The notes under the pieces: model-generated
Databases searched by the model: none
What the model was told of the DNA's origin: nothing
Seen by the model: only the letters and a program-made list of their open reading frames with translations
Made by a program: the position numbers and the translations under genes
Shown: positions 1-6,283 of the stretch, one piece after another
Layout of the letters: every line of letters starts with the position of its first letter
Position numbering within the stretch: position 1 is the first letter of the stretch
From: JBEBBU01 sp041158225
GTDB lineage: Bacteria; Pseudomonadota; Gammaproteobacteria; Methylococcales; Methylococcaceae
Assembly: GCA_041158225.1 (NCBI GenBank)
Contig: JBEBBU010000079.1
Coordinates: 1-19,169 of the forward strand
Direction of reading: 5' to 3'
Length of the DNA stretch: 19,169 nt

Positions 1-1406
1 AATGCAGCTTTTTCGGATTTCCATATCTCCTCAAGATCAGCGTATTCCCGCCCAACTTCAAGGATGTTGTCCTCCAGTGCCAACAGACGTTTGCGTGATG
101 CTTCATCGGCCTCCTTCCTTAGTGCTTCACGTTCAATCTTGAGCTGGATCAGGCGACGCTCCAGCCTGTCCATTTCCTCAGGTTTGGAGTCGATTTCCAT
201 GCGGATACGGCTGGCTGCCTCGTCGATAAGATCGATAGCTTTGTCAGGTAACTGGCGATCAGTGATGTAGCGGTGGGAAAGTAGAGCGGCCGCCACAATC
301 GCAGGATCAGTAATGGTGACACCATGGTGTACCTCATAACGTTCCTTCAGTCCCCGAAGGATGGCGATGGTATCCTCAACCAGAGGTTCATCGACCAGTA
401 CTTTCTGGAAGCGACGTTCAAGAGCTGCATCTTTTTCAATATACTGGCGATATTCATCCAGTGTGGTAGCTCCGATGCAGTGCAGTTCTCCTCTGGCGAG
501 TGCGGGTTTGAGCATATTGCCGGCATCCATGGCACCATCTGCCTTGCCAGCACCTACCATGGTATGCAGTTCATCAATAAAAAGGATGATCCTGCCTTCC
601 TGTCTGGCGACATCATTGAGTACAGCCTTGAGTCTTTCCTCAAATTCGCCACGGAATTTGGCACCCGCAATCAATGCTGCCATATCAAGTGCCAGCAGAC
701 GCTTGCCTTTCATGCCTTCAGGAACTTCACCGTTCACGATGCGCTGTGCCAGACCTTCTACAATGGCAGTTTTACCGACACCGGGTTCACCAATCAGTAC
801 AGGATTATTCTTGGTGCGTCTCTGAAGCACCTGGATAGTTCTCCTGATTTCATCATCACGTCCGATGACAGGATCCAGCTTGCCTGACTCGGCACGAGCA
901 GTAAAATCAATGGTGTACTTATCCAGCGCCTGTCTCTGTTCTTCTGTATTGGCATTGTCCACTTTCTGTCCACCTCTCATGGCTGTAATAGCAGCTTCAA
1001 GTGTCTGCCGGTTTAATCCACTCCGGGTTAAAAGTTCACCCAGCTGTCCCTTTTCTTCAAGGGCGGCAAGCAGAAAAACCTCACTGCTGATGAAACTGTC
1101 ACCGCGTTTCTGTGCAAGTTTGTCACTCAGATTGAAAAGTCTGTTCAGGGCGCTGGATATCTGTATATCGCCACCAGTGCCTTCCACAGAAGGCAACTGA
1201 TCAACGGCTTCACGCAGTTTTGGAAGAAACTGTTGAATGGTCACGCCGGCCTTGCCAAGCAATGAACGCACAGTGCTGCCATCCTGTTCAAGCAGCGCAA
1301 GCATGACATGCACAGGTTCCATAAACTGGTGATCCTTGCCCAGAGCAAGGCTTTGGGCATCACCCAGAGCACTCTGAAAACGGCTGGTCAATCGGTCGAT
1401 ACGCAT
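1..1406 (-). CDS. clpB: ClpB disaggregase chaperone, N-terminal 468 residues (cut by window edge)
   Basis: Hsp100 AAA+ ATPase that, with DnaK/DnaJ, extracts polypeptides from cytoplasmic aggregates. Reading leftward from ATG at 1406, the frame stays open to the window edge: 468 complete codons of a protein that normally has about 860. Visible in order are the Clp N domain (about 1-145, beginning MRIDRLTSRFQSALGDAQ), NBD1 with Walker A GEPGVGKT at residues 206-213 (the same numbering as E. coli ClpB), Walker B in IILFIDELHTMVGAG, the arginine-finger region DAALERRFQ, and the start of the coiled-coil M domain (about 400 on, ERRLIQLKIEREALRKE). The second ATPase domain lies outside. A GAGGGG ribosome site sits about 8 bases before the start. 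It is transcribed divergently from the HvfA-like gene, and a candidate RpoH promoter lies in the shared gap. No frameshift is seen. Confidence 0.97.
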   Translation of the reverse strand, partial: MRIDRLTSRFQSALGDAQSLALGKDHQFMEPVHVMLALLEQDGSTVRSLLGKAGVTIQQFLPKLREAVDQLPSVEGTGGDIQISSALNRLFNLSDKLAQKRGDSFISSEVFLLAALEEKGQLGELLTRSGLNRQTLEAAITAMRGGQKVDNANTEEQRQALDKYTIDFTARAESGKLDPVIGRDDEIRRTIQVLQRRTKNNPVLIGEPGVGKTAIVEGLAQRIVNGEVPEGMKGKRLLALDMAALIAGAKFRGEFEERLKAVLNDVARQEGRIILFIDELHTMVGAGKADGAMDAGNMLKPALARGELHCIGATTLDEYRQYIEKDAALERRFQKVLVDEPLVEDTIAILRGLKERYEVHHGVTITDPAIVAAALLSHRYITDRQLPDKAIDLIDEAASRIRMEIDSKPEEMDRLERRLIQLKIEREALRKEADEASRKRLLALEDNILEVGREYADLEEIWKSEKAA

Positions 1407-1440
1407 GGTTTAACCCCTCAGGATTTGTGAATACTGACAA

Positions 1441-1467
1441 GTTTGGGACGGAGATGAATAATTCAAG
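1441..1467 (-). promoter_or_regulatory. Candidate heat-shock (sigma-32) promoter for clpB
   Basis: On the minus strand, CTTGAA (1467-1462) is followed after 13 bases by TCCCAAAC (1448-1441). The sigma-32 consensus is CTTGAAA, 13-14 bases, then CCCCATNT. The -35 element matches over six bases, while the -10 keeps the CCCA core with mismatches at both ends. It lies about 35 bases before the clpB start codon, as expected for a short leader. clpB is a classical RpoH target, which supports the assignment; it is inferred from sequence alone. Confidence 0.5.
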
Positions 1468-1516
1468 TGAAAGGGCAATACAAGCCAAGGTGAAATTTTT
1501 AATGTACGATGGTCTA

Positions 1517-1537
1517 AGCTGTCGTAGCATGACAGCT
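1517..1537. promoter_or_regulatory. Perfect 7-bp inverted repeat upstream of the hvf-like operon (possible operator)
   Basis: AGCTGTC (1517-1523) and its exact reverse complement GACAGCT (1531-1537) are separated by 7 bases (GTAGCAT). The centre is about 64 bases before the start codon of the precursor gene. Two half-sites spaced one helical turn and a half apart suit a dimeric regulator. It could instead be a leader hairpin, but no T-run follows, so it does not look like a terminator. The binding protein is unknown, and no regulator gene is present nearby in the window. Confidence 0.4.
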
Positions 1538-1587
1538 GCGTGATAGAAAAAACCTGAAACCAAAAACATGAAACTCTGAGGAACATC

Positions 1588-1929
1588 ATGAAAAATAACT
1601 TCGTGAAATCTCCATGCTCTATTGCCCTGATTGGTAGTGCACTTGCCAGCAGCTTTGCTGTCAATGCTGCCGAGAATCCTTTTGCCATGAAAGAACTTGC
1701 CAGTGGCTATATGCAGGTAGCAGAAGCCAGCAAAGCTACAGAGGGTCGCTGTGGAGAAGGCAAATGTGGTGCTGCAATGATGAAACAGCCTGAAATGAAA
1801 TGTGGTGCAGGCATGGCTGGTATGTCAGGCATGTCTTCTGCTCCTGAGCAGAAAGCGGCTGAAGGCAAATGTGCTGCCAAGATGGGATCTGAGCCATCAG
1901 CCCCCGCTGCAACACCTGAAAGCAAGTAG
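1588..1929 (+). CDS. HvfA-like secreted Cys/Met-rich RiPP precursor (probable copper-binding peptide)
   Basis: 113-residue precursor. Residues 1-27 form a Sec signal peptide (MKNNF..., hydrophobic core, cleavage likely after VNA at 27 or AA at 28). Next come NPFAMKELASGYMQVAE (30-46), which resembles the conserved N-terminal part of HvfA-family peptides, and then the core: EGRCG EGKCG in tandem (C55, C60), EMKCG (C72) and EGKCA (C95). Six methionines lie at 64, 65, 70, 76, 79 and 82, including three GM repeats. The tail is Pro/Ala/Ser-rich. In Haemophilus HvfA, the EGKCG cysteines are converted by HvfB/HvfC to oxazolone-thioamide groups that bind copper. The two following genes are homologues of those enzymes, so the same fate is inferred here. 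The Met-rich tract would also suit Cu(I). The TGAGGAA ribosome site at 1577-1583 is strong, and a terminator hairpin follows the stop. The main doubt is which cysteines are modified. Confidence 0.85.
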   Translation: MKNNFVKSPCSIALIGSALASSFAVNAAENPFAMKELASGYMQVAEASKATEGRCGEGKCGAAMMKQPEMKCGAGMAGMSGMSSAPEQKAAEGKCAAKMGSEPSAPAATPESK

Positions 1930-1939
1930 TCAGGTCAGG

Positions 1940-1967
1940 GGGGACAGCTCAGACTGTCCCCTTTTTT
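1940..1967 (+). terminator. Rho-independent terminator/attenuator between precursor and enzyme genes
   Basis: GGGGACAG (1940-1947), a 6-base loop, then CTGTCCCC (1954-1961), directly followed by six T. The stem is a perfect 8 bp and can extend by G-U pairs. It starts 10 bases after the precursor stop, 21 bases before the hvfB-like start. I see no convincing separate promoter for the next gene, so partial read-through is the likeliest design: many precursor transcripts, few enzyme transcripts. Confidence 0.85.
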
Positions 1968-1988
1968 AAATCTTACAGGGAGATATTT

Positions 1989-2831
1989 ATGCTCCTTCAG
2001 GATAGGAATCTGGCGAAAGGACTCGGGCTAAGGCGCGACTTTATTCATCAGGTCATGGAAAGTCCACCTGATACAGTTGATTTCTGGGAGCTGGCTCCTG
2101 AAAACTGGATGAAGCTTGGTGGACGCTTCAGCAAACAGCTTCGTCAGGTCACAGAAAAGAAACCTTTGTTTTTACACGGTCTTTCACTATCTCTTGGTGG
2201 CATACAGCCACTCGACATCAATTTTTTGAGAGATCTCAAGCTTTTTATTAGGGAACATGGTGCTCTCTGTTATAGCGAGCATCTGAGTTACAGTTCTGAT
2301 CAGGGTCATCTTTACGACCTGTTACCGATTCCTTTCACAAGCGAATCTGTTGATTATGTAGTATCCAGAATAAAAAAAGTTCAGGATATTCTTGAACAGA
2401 AAATTGCGATAGAAAATATATCTTACTATGCGGCACCAGGTAAGGAAATTTCTGAAATTGATTTTATTAATGCCATACTTGAAACAGCAGACTGTGATCT
2501 TCTGCTGGATGTTAACAATGTTTATGTAAATAGTATCAATCATGGTTACAATGCCATTGATTATCTGAAAAAACTGCCTGGTCATCGTATACGCTATCTT
2601 CATGTAGCAGGCCATTATATGGAACGCGATGATTTTTTGATTGATACACATGGTGCTGATGTGATTGATCCAGTCTGGAAACTGCTCCATGATAGTTACT
2701 GTCTTTTTGGTGTTATGCCTACTCTTCTGGAAAGAGATTTCAATATACCAGAACTTGCTTCTCTTATTAATGAAGTCGAAAGAATTGGCAGTATCCAGAC
2801 TTCTTGCAGTATTGTAAAAGGTGTTGTATGA
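1989..2831 (+). CDS. HvfB-like MNIO (DUF692) peptide-modifying iron oxidase
   Basis: 280 residues, full length for the multinuclear non-heme iron-dependent oxidative enzyme family (DUF692; TIM-barrel relatives include MbnB and TglH). Seen: GLGLR (11-15) on the first strand, FWELAPENWM (32-41), LHGLSLSLGG (62-71), SEHLSY (96-101), AIENIS (140-145), LLDVNNVYVN (172-181), LHVAGHY (204-210), DTHG (219-222) and LLERD (247-250). By family analogy the iron ligands are expected among H63, E142, D174/N176, H205/H209, D219, H221 and E248. No key residue appears lost. The inferred role is four-electron oxidation of Cys and the preceding amide in the upstream precursor to an oxazolone plus thioamide, in the cytoplasm before export. 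GGGAGA at 1978-1983 is the ribosome site. The last four bases (ATGA) overlap the next gene, so translation is coupled to the partner. Composition is AT-rich compared with core genes nearby. Confidence 0.9.
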   Translation: MLLQDRNLAKGLGLRRDFIHQVMESPPDTVDFWELAPENWMKLGGRFSKQLRQVTEKKPLFLHGLSLSLGGIQPLDINFLRDLKLFIREHGALCYSEHLSYSSDQGHLYDLLPIPFTSESVDYVVSRIKKVQDILEQKIAIENISYYAAPGKEISEIDFINAILETADCDLLLDVNNVYVNSINHGYNAIDYLKKLPGHRIRYLHVAGHYMERDDFLIDTHGADVIDPVWKLLHDSYCLFGVMPTLLERDFNIPELASLINEVERIGSIQTSCSIVKGVV

Positions 2832-3634
2832 CATCAGAAGTACTACCTTATTTTCAACGGGTTCAAAACGATTTTACTGACTGGATAAGAAAGCGTTCAG
2901 ACAAGTTACCTGATGGTGTAACACATGAAAAAATGGGGGTTTACCGGCAACTTCTAAAAGCCAATTTTCATCAGATTCTTTCCCAGGGATTTCCTTTAAG
3001 TAAGAGTATTTTGCAGAACGGTGATTGGGATGATCTGGTGGATTCATTTTTTTCAGATCACCATTGTAAAACACCTTATTTTTCTGAAATTTCAAGAGAA
3101 TTTGTTGATTTCATTGGAAATTTATCTACAGAAAATCAGGTTTTGCCACCATTTATGTATGAACTGGCTCATTATGAATGGGTTGAACTAGGGTTGATGA
3201 CTGCTCCTGATTACCAGTGTTCTAAGGAGGATGTTGCATTCGTTGCAATGCATGATCATTTTGTTCACCGCCTCTGGTTGTCTGAGCTCGCGTGGCCTTT
3301 GGTTTACAGATATCCTGTTCACCGACTGAATGCTGAAAACAGCATGAATTTTCATAATCCTCCTGATTTGCCAACTTTTATTCTGGTCTACCGTGATCCA
3401 GATCATGAAGTCCGTTTTATTGAAATTACAGAGATGACTTACCATCTTCTGGTATGCCTGCAGTCACATCCTGGGCATACTCTCAATAATATTATTGACT
3501 ATCTTTTGAAGCTTATGGGAAATCCTTGTTCTTTCGAGGCACTTTTTCAGCCTGCGTCAGACATGGTGAATGATTTTTTGCGGCGAGGCGTTATACAAAC
3601 TTACTTACCACATCGTGTTAATAACAGGAGTTAA
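2828..3634 (+). CDS. HvfC-like DUF2063 partner protein of the MNIO enzyme
   Basis: 268 residues from ATG at 2828. An in-frame ATG at 2804 would add 8 residues (MQYCKRCC) that do not fit the family, and the ATGA overlap with the previous stop favours 2828. The N-terminal DUF2063 helical domain (about 4-95) has FQRVQNDFTDWIR, the GVYRQLLKANF segment and DDLVDSFFSDH. The family motif ELAHYEWVE is at 112-120. The C-terminal part (about 190-260) has FILVYRDPDHEVRFIEI and looks like a small alpha/beta or winged domain. In characterised MNIO systems this partner binds the precursor and is needed for the oxidase to act. It has no signal peptide and is cytoplasmic. Sampled lines are only 27-35% GC, lower than the core genes. 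The AGGAG at 3626-3630 inside its 3' end serves the next gene. Confidence 0.87.
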   Translation: MTSEVLPYFQRVQNDFTDWIRKRSDKLPDGVTHEKMGVYRQLLKANFHQILSQGFPLSKSILQNGDWDDLVDSFFSDHHCKTPYFSEISREFVDFIGNLSTENQVLPPFMYELAHYEWVELGLMTAPDYQCSKEDVAFVAMHDHFVHRLWLSELAWPLVYRYPVHRLNAENSMNFHNPPDLPTFILVYRDPDHEVRFIEITEMTYHLLVCLQSHPGHTLNNIIDYLLKLMGNPCSFEALFQPASDMVNDFLRRGVIQTYLPHRVNNRS

Positions 3635-3636
3635 AA

Positions 3637-4125
3637 ATGAGCGATCTTATTGTTATAGCTTTTAATGATGTACATAAGGCTGAAGAAGTCCGTCTTTCTC
3701 TTCTGCGTATGCAGCGTGATTATCTGATTGATCTTGAAGATGCTGTTGTCGCAGTCCGCAAGCCTGATGGAAGTGTCAAACTTAATCAGGCTGTCAATCT
3801 GACTTCCACGGGTGCTGCCAGTGGTGGTTTTTGGGGTCTTCTGGTTGGTACGCTTTTTCTTAATCCATTGCTTGGTGTAGCTGTAGGGGCTCTGTCAGGT
3901 GCAGCTGCAGGGGCTCTCTCTGATCTTGGGATCAATGACCAGTTCATGAAAGAGGTGGGAGAGTCGCTCAAGGCGGATCATTCAGCTCTTTTCGTACTGG
4001 TAAGGAAGATGACTTCGGACAAGGTGCTTGAAGAATTGCATGGCGCAGGCGGCAAGATCATCAGGACTTCGTTGAGTCATGATGATGAGGTGCGCCTGCA
4101 GAGTGCACTTGATGCGAAGGACTGA
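3637..4125 (+). CDS. DUF1269 family membrane protein with glycine-zipper hairpin
   Basis: 162 residues. The N-terminal domain (1-50, MSDLIVIAFNDVHKAEEVRLSL) and C-terminal domain (about 98-150) resemble one ferredoxin-like fold interrupted by a small-residue hydrophobic insert (58-95: GAASGGFWGLLVGTLFLNP, then GVAVGALSGAAAGAL). That insert is a glycine-zipper hairpin that probably enters the membrane. This layout is typical of DUF1269; the function is not established. The start is 2 bases after the hvfC-like stop with an AGGAG site 6 bases upstream, so it belongs to the same transcript. It occupies the place where Haemophilus-type operons carry a DoxX-like membrane gene. A part in handling or tolerating the metal peptide is a guess from position only. 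No clear terminator follows it. Confidence 0.8.
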   Translation: MSDLIVIAFNDVHKAEEVRLSLLRMQRDYLIDLEDAVVAVRKPDGSVKLNQAVNLTSTGAASGGFWGLLVGTLFLNPLLGVAVGALSGAAAGALSDLGINDQFMKEVGESLKADHSALFVLVRKMTSDKVLEELHGAGGKIIRTSLSHDDEVRLQSALDAKD

Positions 4126-4184
4126 GTTAAATTCTTTTTTCTTTTTATTCTTTTCCTGAAGTAATGATTAAGCAGCTCCAAGAC

Positions 4185-4193
4185 TGTGAATAA
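4185..4193 (-). promoter_or_regulatory. DnaA box TTATTCACA (perfect match to TTATNCACA)
   Basis: Reverse complement of TGTGAATAA. It lies between the long pyrimidine run at 4132-4155 (possible unwinding element) and the second T-run at 4205-4213. Confidence 0.6.
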
Positions 4194-4272
4194 CGGAATT
4201 AATGCTTTTTTTTACAATGACTTGTGACGTTAATCGCTCTGTGTTTTTTTAAGTCGGTCTTTGTGTACAGGT

Positions 4273-4281
4273 TGTGGATAA
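4273..4281 (-). promoter_or_regulatory. DnaA box TTATCCACA (perfect, R1 type)
   Basis: Reverse complement of TGTGGATAA, the highest-affinity box type. A weaker copy, CTGTACACA (2 mismatches), abuts it at 4262-4270 in the same orientation. Confidence 0.65.
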
Positions 4282-4295
4282 GTGATGTTGAAAAC

Positions 4296-4351
4296 TTGTC
4301 CACAGCTTTGCTCTTGTTCATTACACAACTTGCCCACAGAGATGTTCCACA
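4296..4351 (+). promoter_or_regulatory. Cluster of degenerate DnaA boxes on the plus strand
   Basis: TTGTCCACA (4296-4304, 1 mismatch), TTGCCCACA (4330-4338, 2 mismatches) and TGTTCCACA (4343-4351, 2 mismatches) share orientation and face the two perfect boxes. Single weak boxes occur by chance; the density within 56 bases is what supports function. Confidence 0.45.
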
Positions 4352-4384
4352 ATTTACATGACTACCCAGTCGTTCTGCAGCGGT

Positions 4385-4390
4385 TATACT
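4385..4390 (+). promoter_or_regulatory. Possible -10 element (TATACT) for mnmG
   Basis: TATACT matches TATAAT at 5 of 6 and lies 28 bases before the mnmG start. No good -35 element is found at 16-18 bases upstream, so it would be weak or activator-dependent. Confidence 0.3.
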
Positions 4391-4417
4391 GTTGCTTCTG
4401 CAAGCTGAGGTGTTGCC

Positions 4418-6283
4418 TTGTTCAAGTTTGATGTGATTGTGGTCGGTGGTGGTCACGCCGGGGTGGAAGCAGCCATGGTCGCCGCAAGAAGCGGTTCGGC
4501 TACGCTGTTGCTGACACAGAACATCGATACTCTGGGTCAGATGAGTTGCAATCCTGCTATTGGCGGGATTGGTAAAGGTCATCTGGTCAGGGAGATTGAT
4601 GCGCTTGGCGGTATCATGGGGCGTGCAGCTGATCGTGCTGGTATACAGTTCCGTATCCTTAATGCTTCAAAGGGCCCGGCTGTCCGGGCAACCCGTGCCC
4701 AGGCAGACAGAAGTCTCTACCGTTCATCCATCCAGAGCATGCTTTTTGCACAGCATGGTCTGCAGGTTTTTCAGCAGACCGTATCTGATCTGGTGATTGA
4801 GCATGGCCAGGTTCAGGGAGTCATGACCCAGATGGGAGAAATGATTCAGGCCAGGGCTGTGGTACTCACGGTAGGTACCTTTCAGGCAGGGCGCATCCAT
4901 ATTGGCATGCAGAATTATGAGGGAGGCAGGGCAGGGGATCCGCCATCCAACAGACTGGCTGAACGTCTGCGTGATCTTGGTCTGGTGACAGGCCGTCTCA
5001 AGACGGGAACTCCACCGCGGCTGGATGCAAGAAGCCTGGATTTCACTCGTATGATGTTGCAGGAAGGTGATGATCCTCTTCCATGTTTTTCCTATCTTGG
5101 GAGAAAGGAAGCGCCGCCAAGACAGCTCGCCTGCCATATTACCCGCACAACGCAGGAAACCCATGACATCATACGTGGCAGCCTGGATCGGTCGCCGCTT
5201 TATGCCGGCATCATAGAAGGGACAGGCCCGCGTTACTGTCCGTCCATAGAGGACAAGGTTGTCCGTTTTGCTGACCGGGACTCTCACCAGATTTTTATGG
5301 AGCCAGAGGGGCTTCATACCTGTGAAATCTATCCTAACGGCATTTCTACCAGCCTCCCGTTCGATGTCCAGCAACGGCTGGTAAGATCCATACCAGGCTG
5401 TGAGCAGGCCAACATCATCAGGCCAGGCTATGCGATTGAATATGATTTTTATGATCCACGCGGGCTGAAACATTCTCTTGAAAGCCGCGTCATATCAGGA
5501 CTTTTTCTGGCAGGCCAGATCAATGGTACAACCGGCTATGAGGAAGCGGCTGCCCAGGGCCTGCTGGCCGGGCTGAATGCATCCCGTCATGTGACAGAGC
5601 AGACACCATGGGTACCCGCCAGAAACGAAGCTTATCTTGGTGTCATGGTGGATGATCTGGTGATGCTGGGTACCAACGAACCCTATCGCATGTTTACCAG
5701 CAGGGCAGAGCATCGCCTGCTGCTAAGGGAAGATAATGCTGATCTCAGGCTTACGGCCACGGGGTTTGAACTTGGTATTGTTGATCAGGAGCGGCTGGAT
5801 GTACTTGAAAGAAAACAGCGCGGCCAGGAAAATCTGACCCGGCTGCTTGAAAGTGGAAGAATCAGGGCGGGCAGTCATGAGGCGTTGCAGATTCAGGAAA
5901 AGTCAGGTGTCAGTCTGAGCAGGGATGTCAGCCTGATGGATCTGCTACGCAGGCCTGAAATCAGCCTGCAGCATCTCATGGATGCACTGCCAGAAGATCT
6001 TGAGCTGGACCAGGCTATGATCGAACAGGTTGAGATTCATGCGCGTTATGCCGGTTATATTGATCGGCAACTGCTGGAAATTGAGCGTGCAAGGAGCCAG
6101 CAGGGCTTGCAGCTCGCTGGCAGGATTGATTATCAGCAGGTGCCGGGTCTATCGACCGAGGTGAGGGAAAAACTTGTCCGTTTCCAGCCGGAAACCATCG
6201 CACAGGCATCCAGGATTCCCGGTGTCACCCCTGCTGCTGTTTCCCTGCTCCTTGTCCACATGCGACGCAGGTCTGCCTCATGA
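4418..6283 (+). CDS. mnmG: tRNA uridine-5-carboxymethylaminomethyl modification enzyme MnmG (GidA)
   Basis: FAD-dependent enzyme that works with MnmE to place (carboxymethyl)aminomethyl groups on U34 of tRNAs reading NNA/NNG codons; cytoplasmic. 621 residues against 629 in E. coli. Seen: Rossmann motif GGGHAG (10-15), MSCNPAIGGIGKGHLVREIDALGG (split MSCNPAIGG / GKGHLVREID), GTFQAGRIHIG, LKTGTPPR, SIEDKVVRF, FMEPEG, GQINGTTGYEEAAAQG, FTSRAEHRLLLREDNAD and the C-terminal MnmE-binding helical region with YAGYI. The start is TTG: it gives MFKFDVIVVGGGHAG, aligned with the family N-terminus, and a GCTGAGG ribosome site lies 7 bases before it; no ATG fits. The stop overlaps the rsmG start (ATGA). 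Confidence 0.97.
   Translation: MFKFDVIVVGGGHAGVEAAMVAARSGSATLLLTQNIDTLGQMSCNPAIGGIGKGHLVREIDALGGIMGRAADRAGIQFRILNASKGPAVRATRAQADRSLYRSSIQSMLFAQHGLQVFQQTVSDLVIEHGQVQGVMTQMGEMIQARAVVLTVGTFQAGRIHIGMQNYEGGRAGDPPSNRLAERLRDLGLVTGRLKTGTPPRLDARSLDFTRMMLQEGDDPLPCFSYLGRKEAPPRQLACHITRTTQETHDIIRGSLDRSPLYAGIIEGTGPRYCPSIEDKVVRFADRDSHQIFMEPEGLHTCEIYPNGISTSLPFDVQQRLVRSIPGCEQANIIRPGYAIEYDFYDPRGLKHSLESRVISGLFLAGQINGTTGYEEAAAQGLLAGLNASRHVTEQTPWVPARNEAYLGVMVDDLVMLGTNEPYRMFTSRAEHRLLLREDNADLRLTATGFELGIVDQERLDVLERKQRGQENLTRLLESGRIRAGSHEALQIQEKSGVSLSRDVSLMDLLRRPEISLQHLMDALPEDLELDQAMIEQVEIHARYAGYIDRQLLEIERARSQQGLQLAGRIDYQQVPGLSTEVREKLVRFQPETIAQASRIPGVTPAAVSLLLVHMRRRSAS

Larger units (their letters stand above)
4126..4417. 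other. Candidate chromosomal replication origin (oriC)
   Basis: Non-coding gap of 292 bases directly upstream of mnmG, the position oriC holds in E. coli and several other gammaproteobacteria. It holds AT-rich pyrimidine runs (4132-4155, 4205-4213, 4242-4250), two perfect DnaA boxes on the minus strand, and a cluster of degenerate boxes facing the other way at 4296-4351. The downstream neighbours mnmG, rsmG, parA, parB and the atp operon are the classic origin-proximal set. It contains no GATC site, so a Dam/SeqA-dense origin of the E. coli kind is unlikely. No dnaA gene is in the window, so an origin at dnaA cannot be excluded. Confidence 0.6.

Noticed and set aside
361..825. Plus-strand open frames opposite clpB
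   Set aside because: Ser-rich shadows of the ClpB NBD1 coding strand, which is intact.
2804..2827. Upstream start for the HvfC-like protein adding MQYCKRCC
   Set aside because: The extra residues lie outside the family N-terminus; ATG at 2828 overlaps the previous stop in the usual ATGA manner.
4167..4213. AAGCA...TGCTT followed by T-run as terminator of the DUF1269 gene
   Set aside because: Five-pair stem with a loop over 30 bases is not a credible terminator; the T-run is better explained as origin AT-richness.
4199..4582. Minus-strand open frame of 127 codons across the oriC candidate and mnmG start
   Set aside because: No recognisable family, half of it is antisense to the conserved MnmG N-terminus, and the remainder covers the DnaA-box region.
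4724..5473. Minus-strand open frame of 249 codons opposite mnmG
   Set aside because: Antisense of conserved MnmG sequence, composition not protein-like and no family motif.
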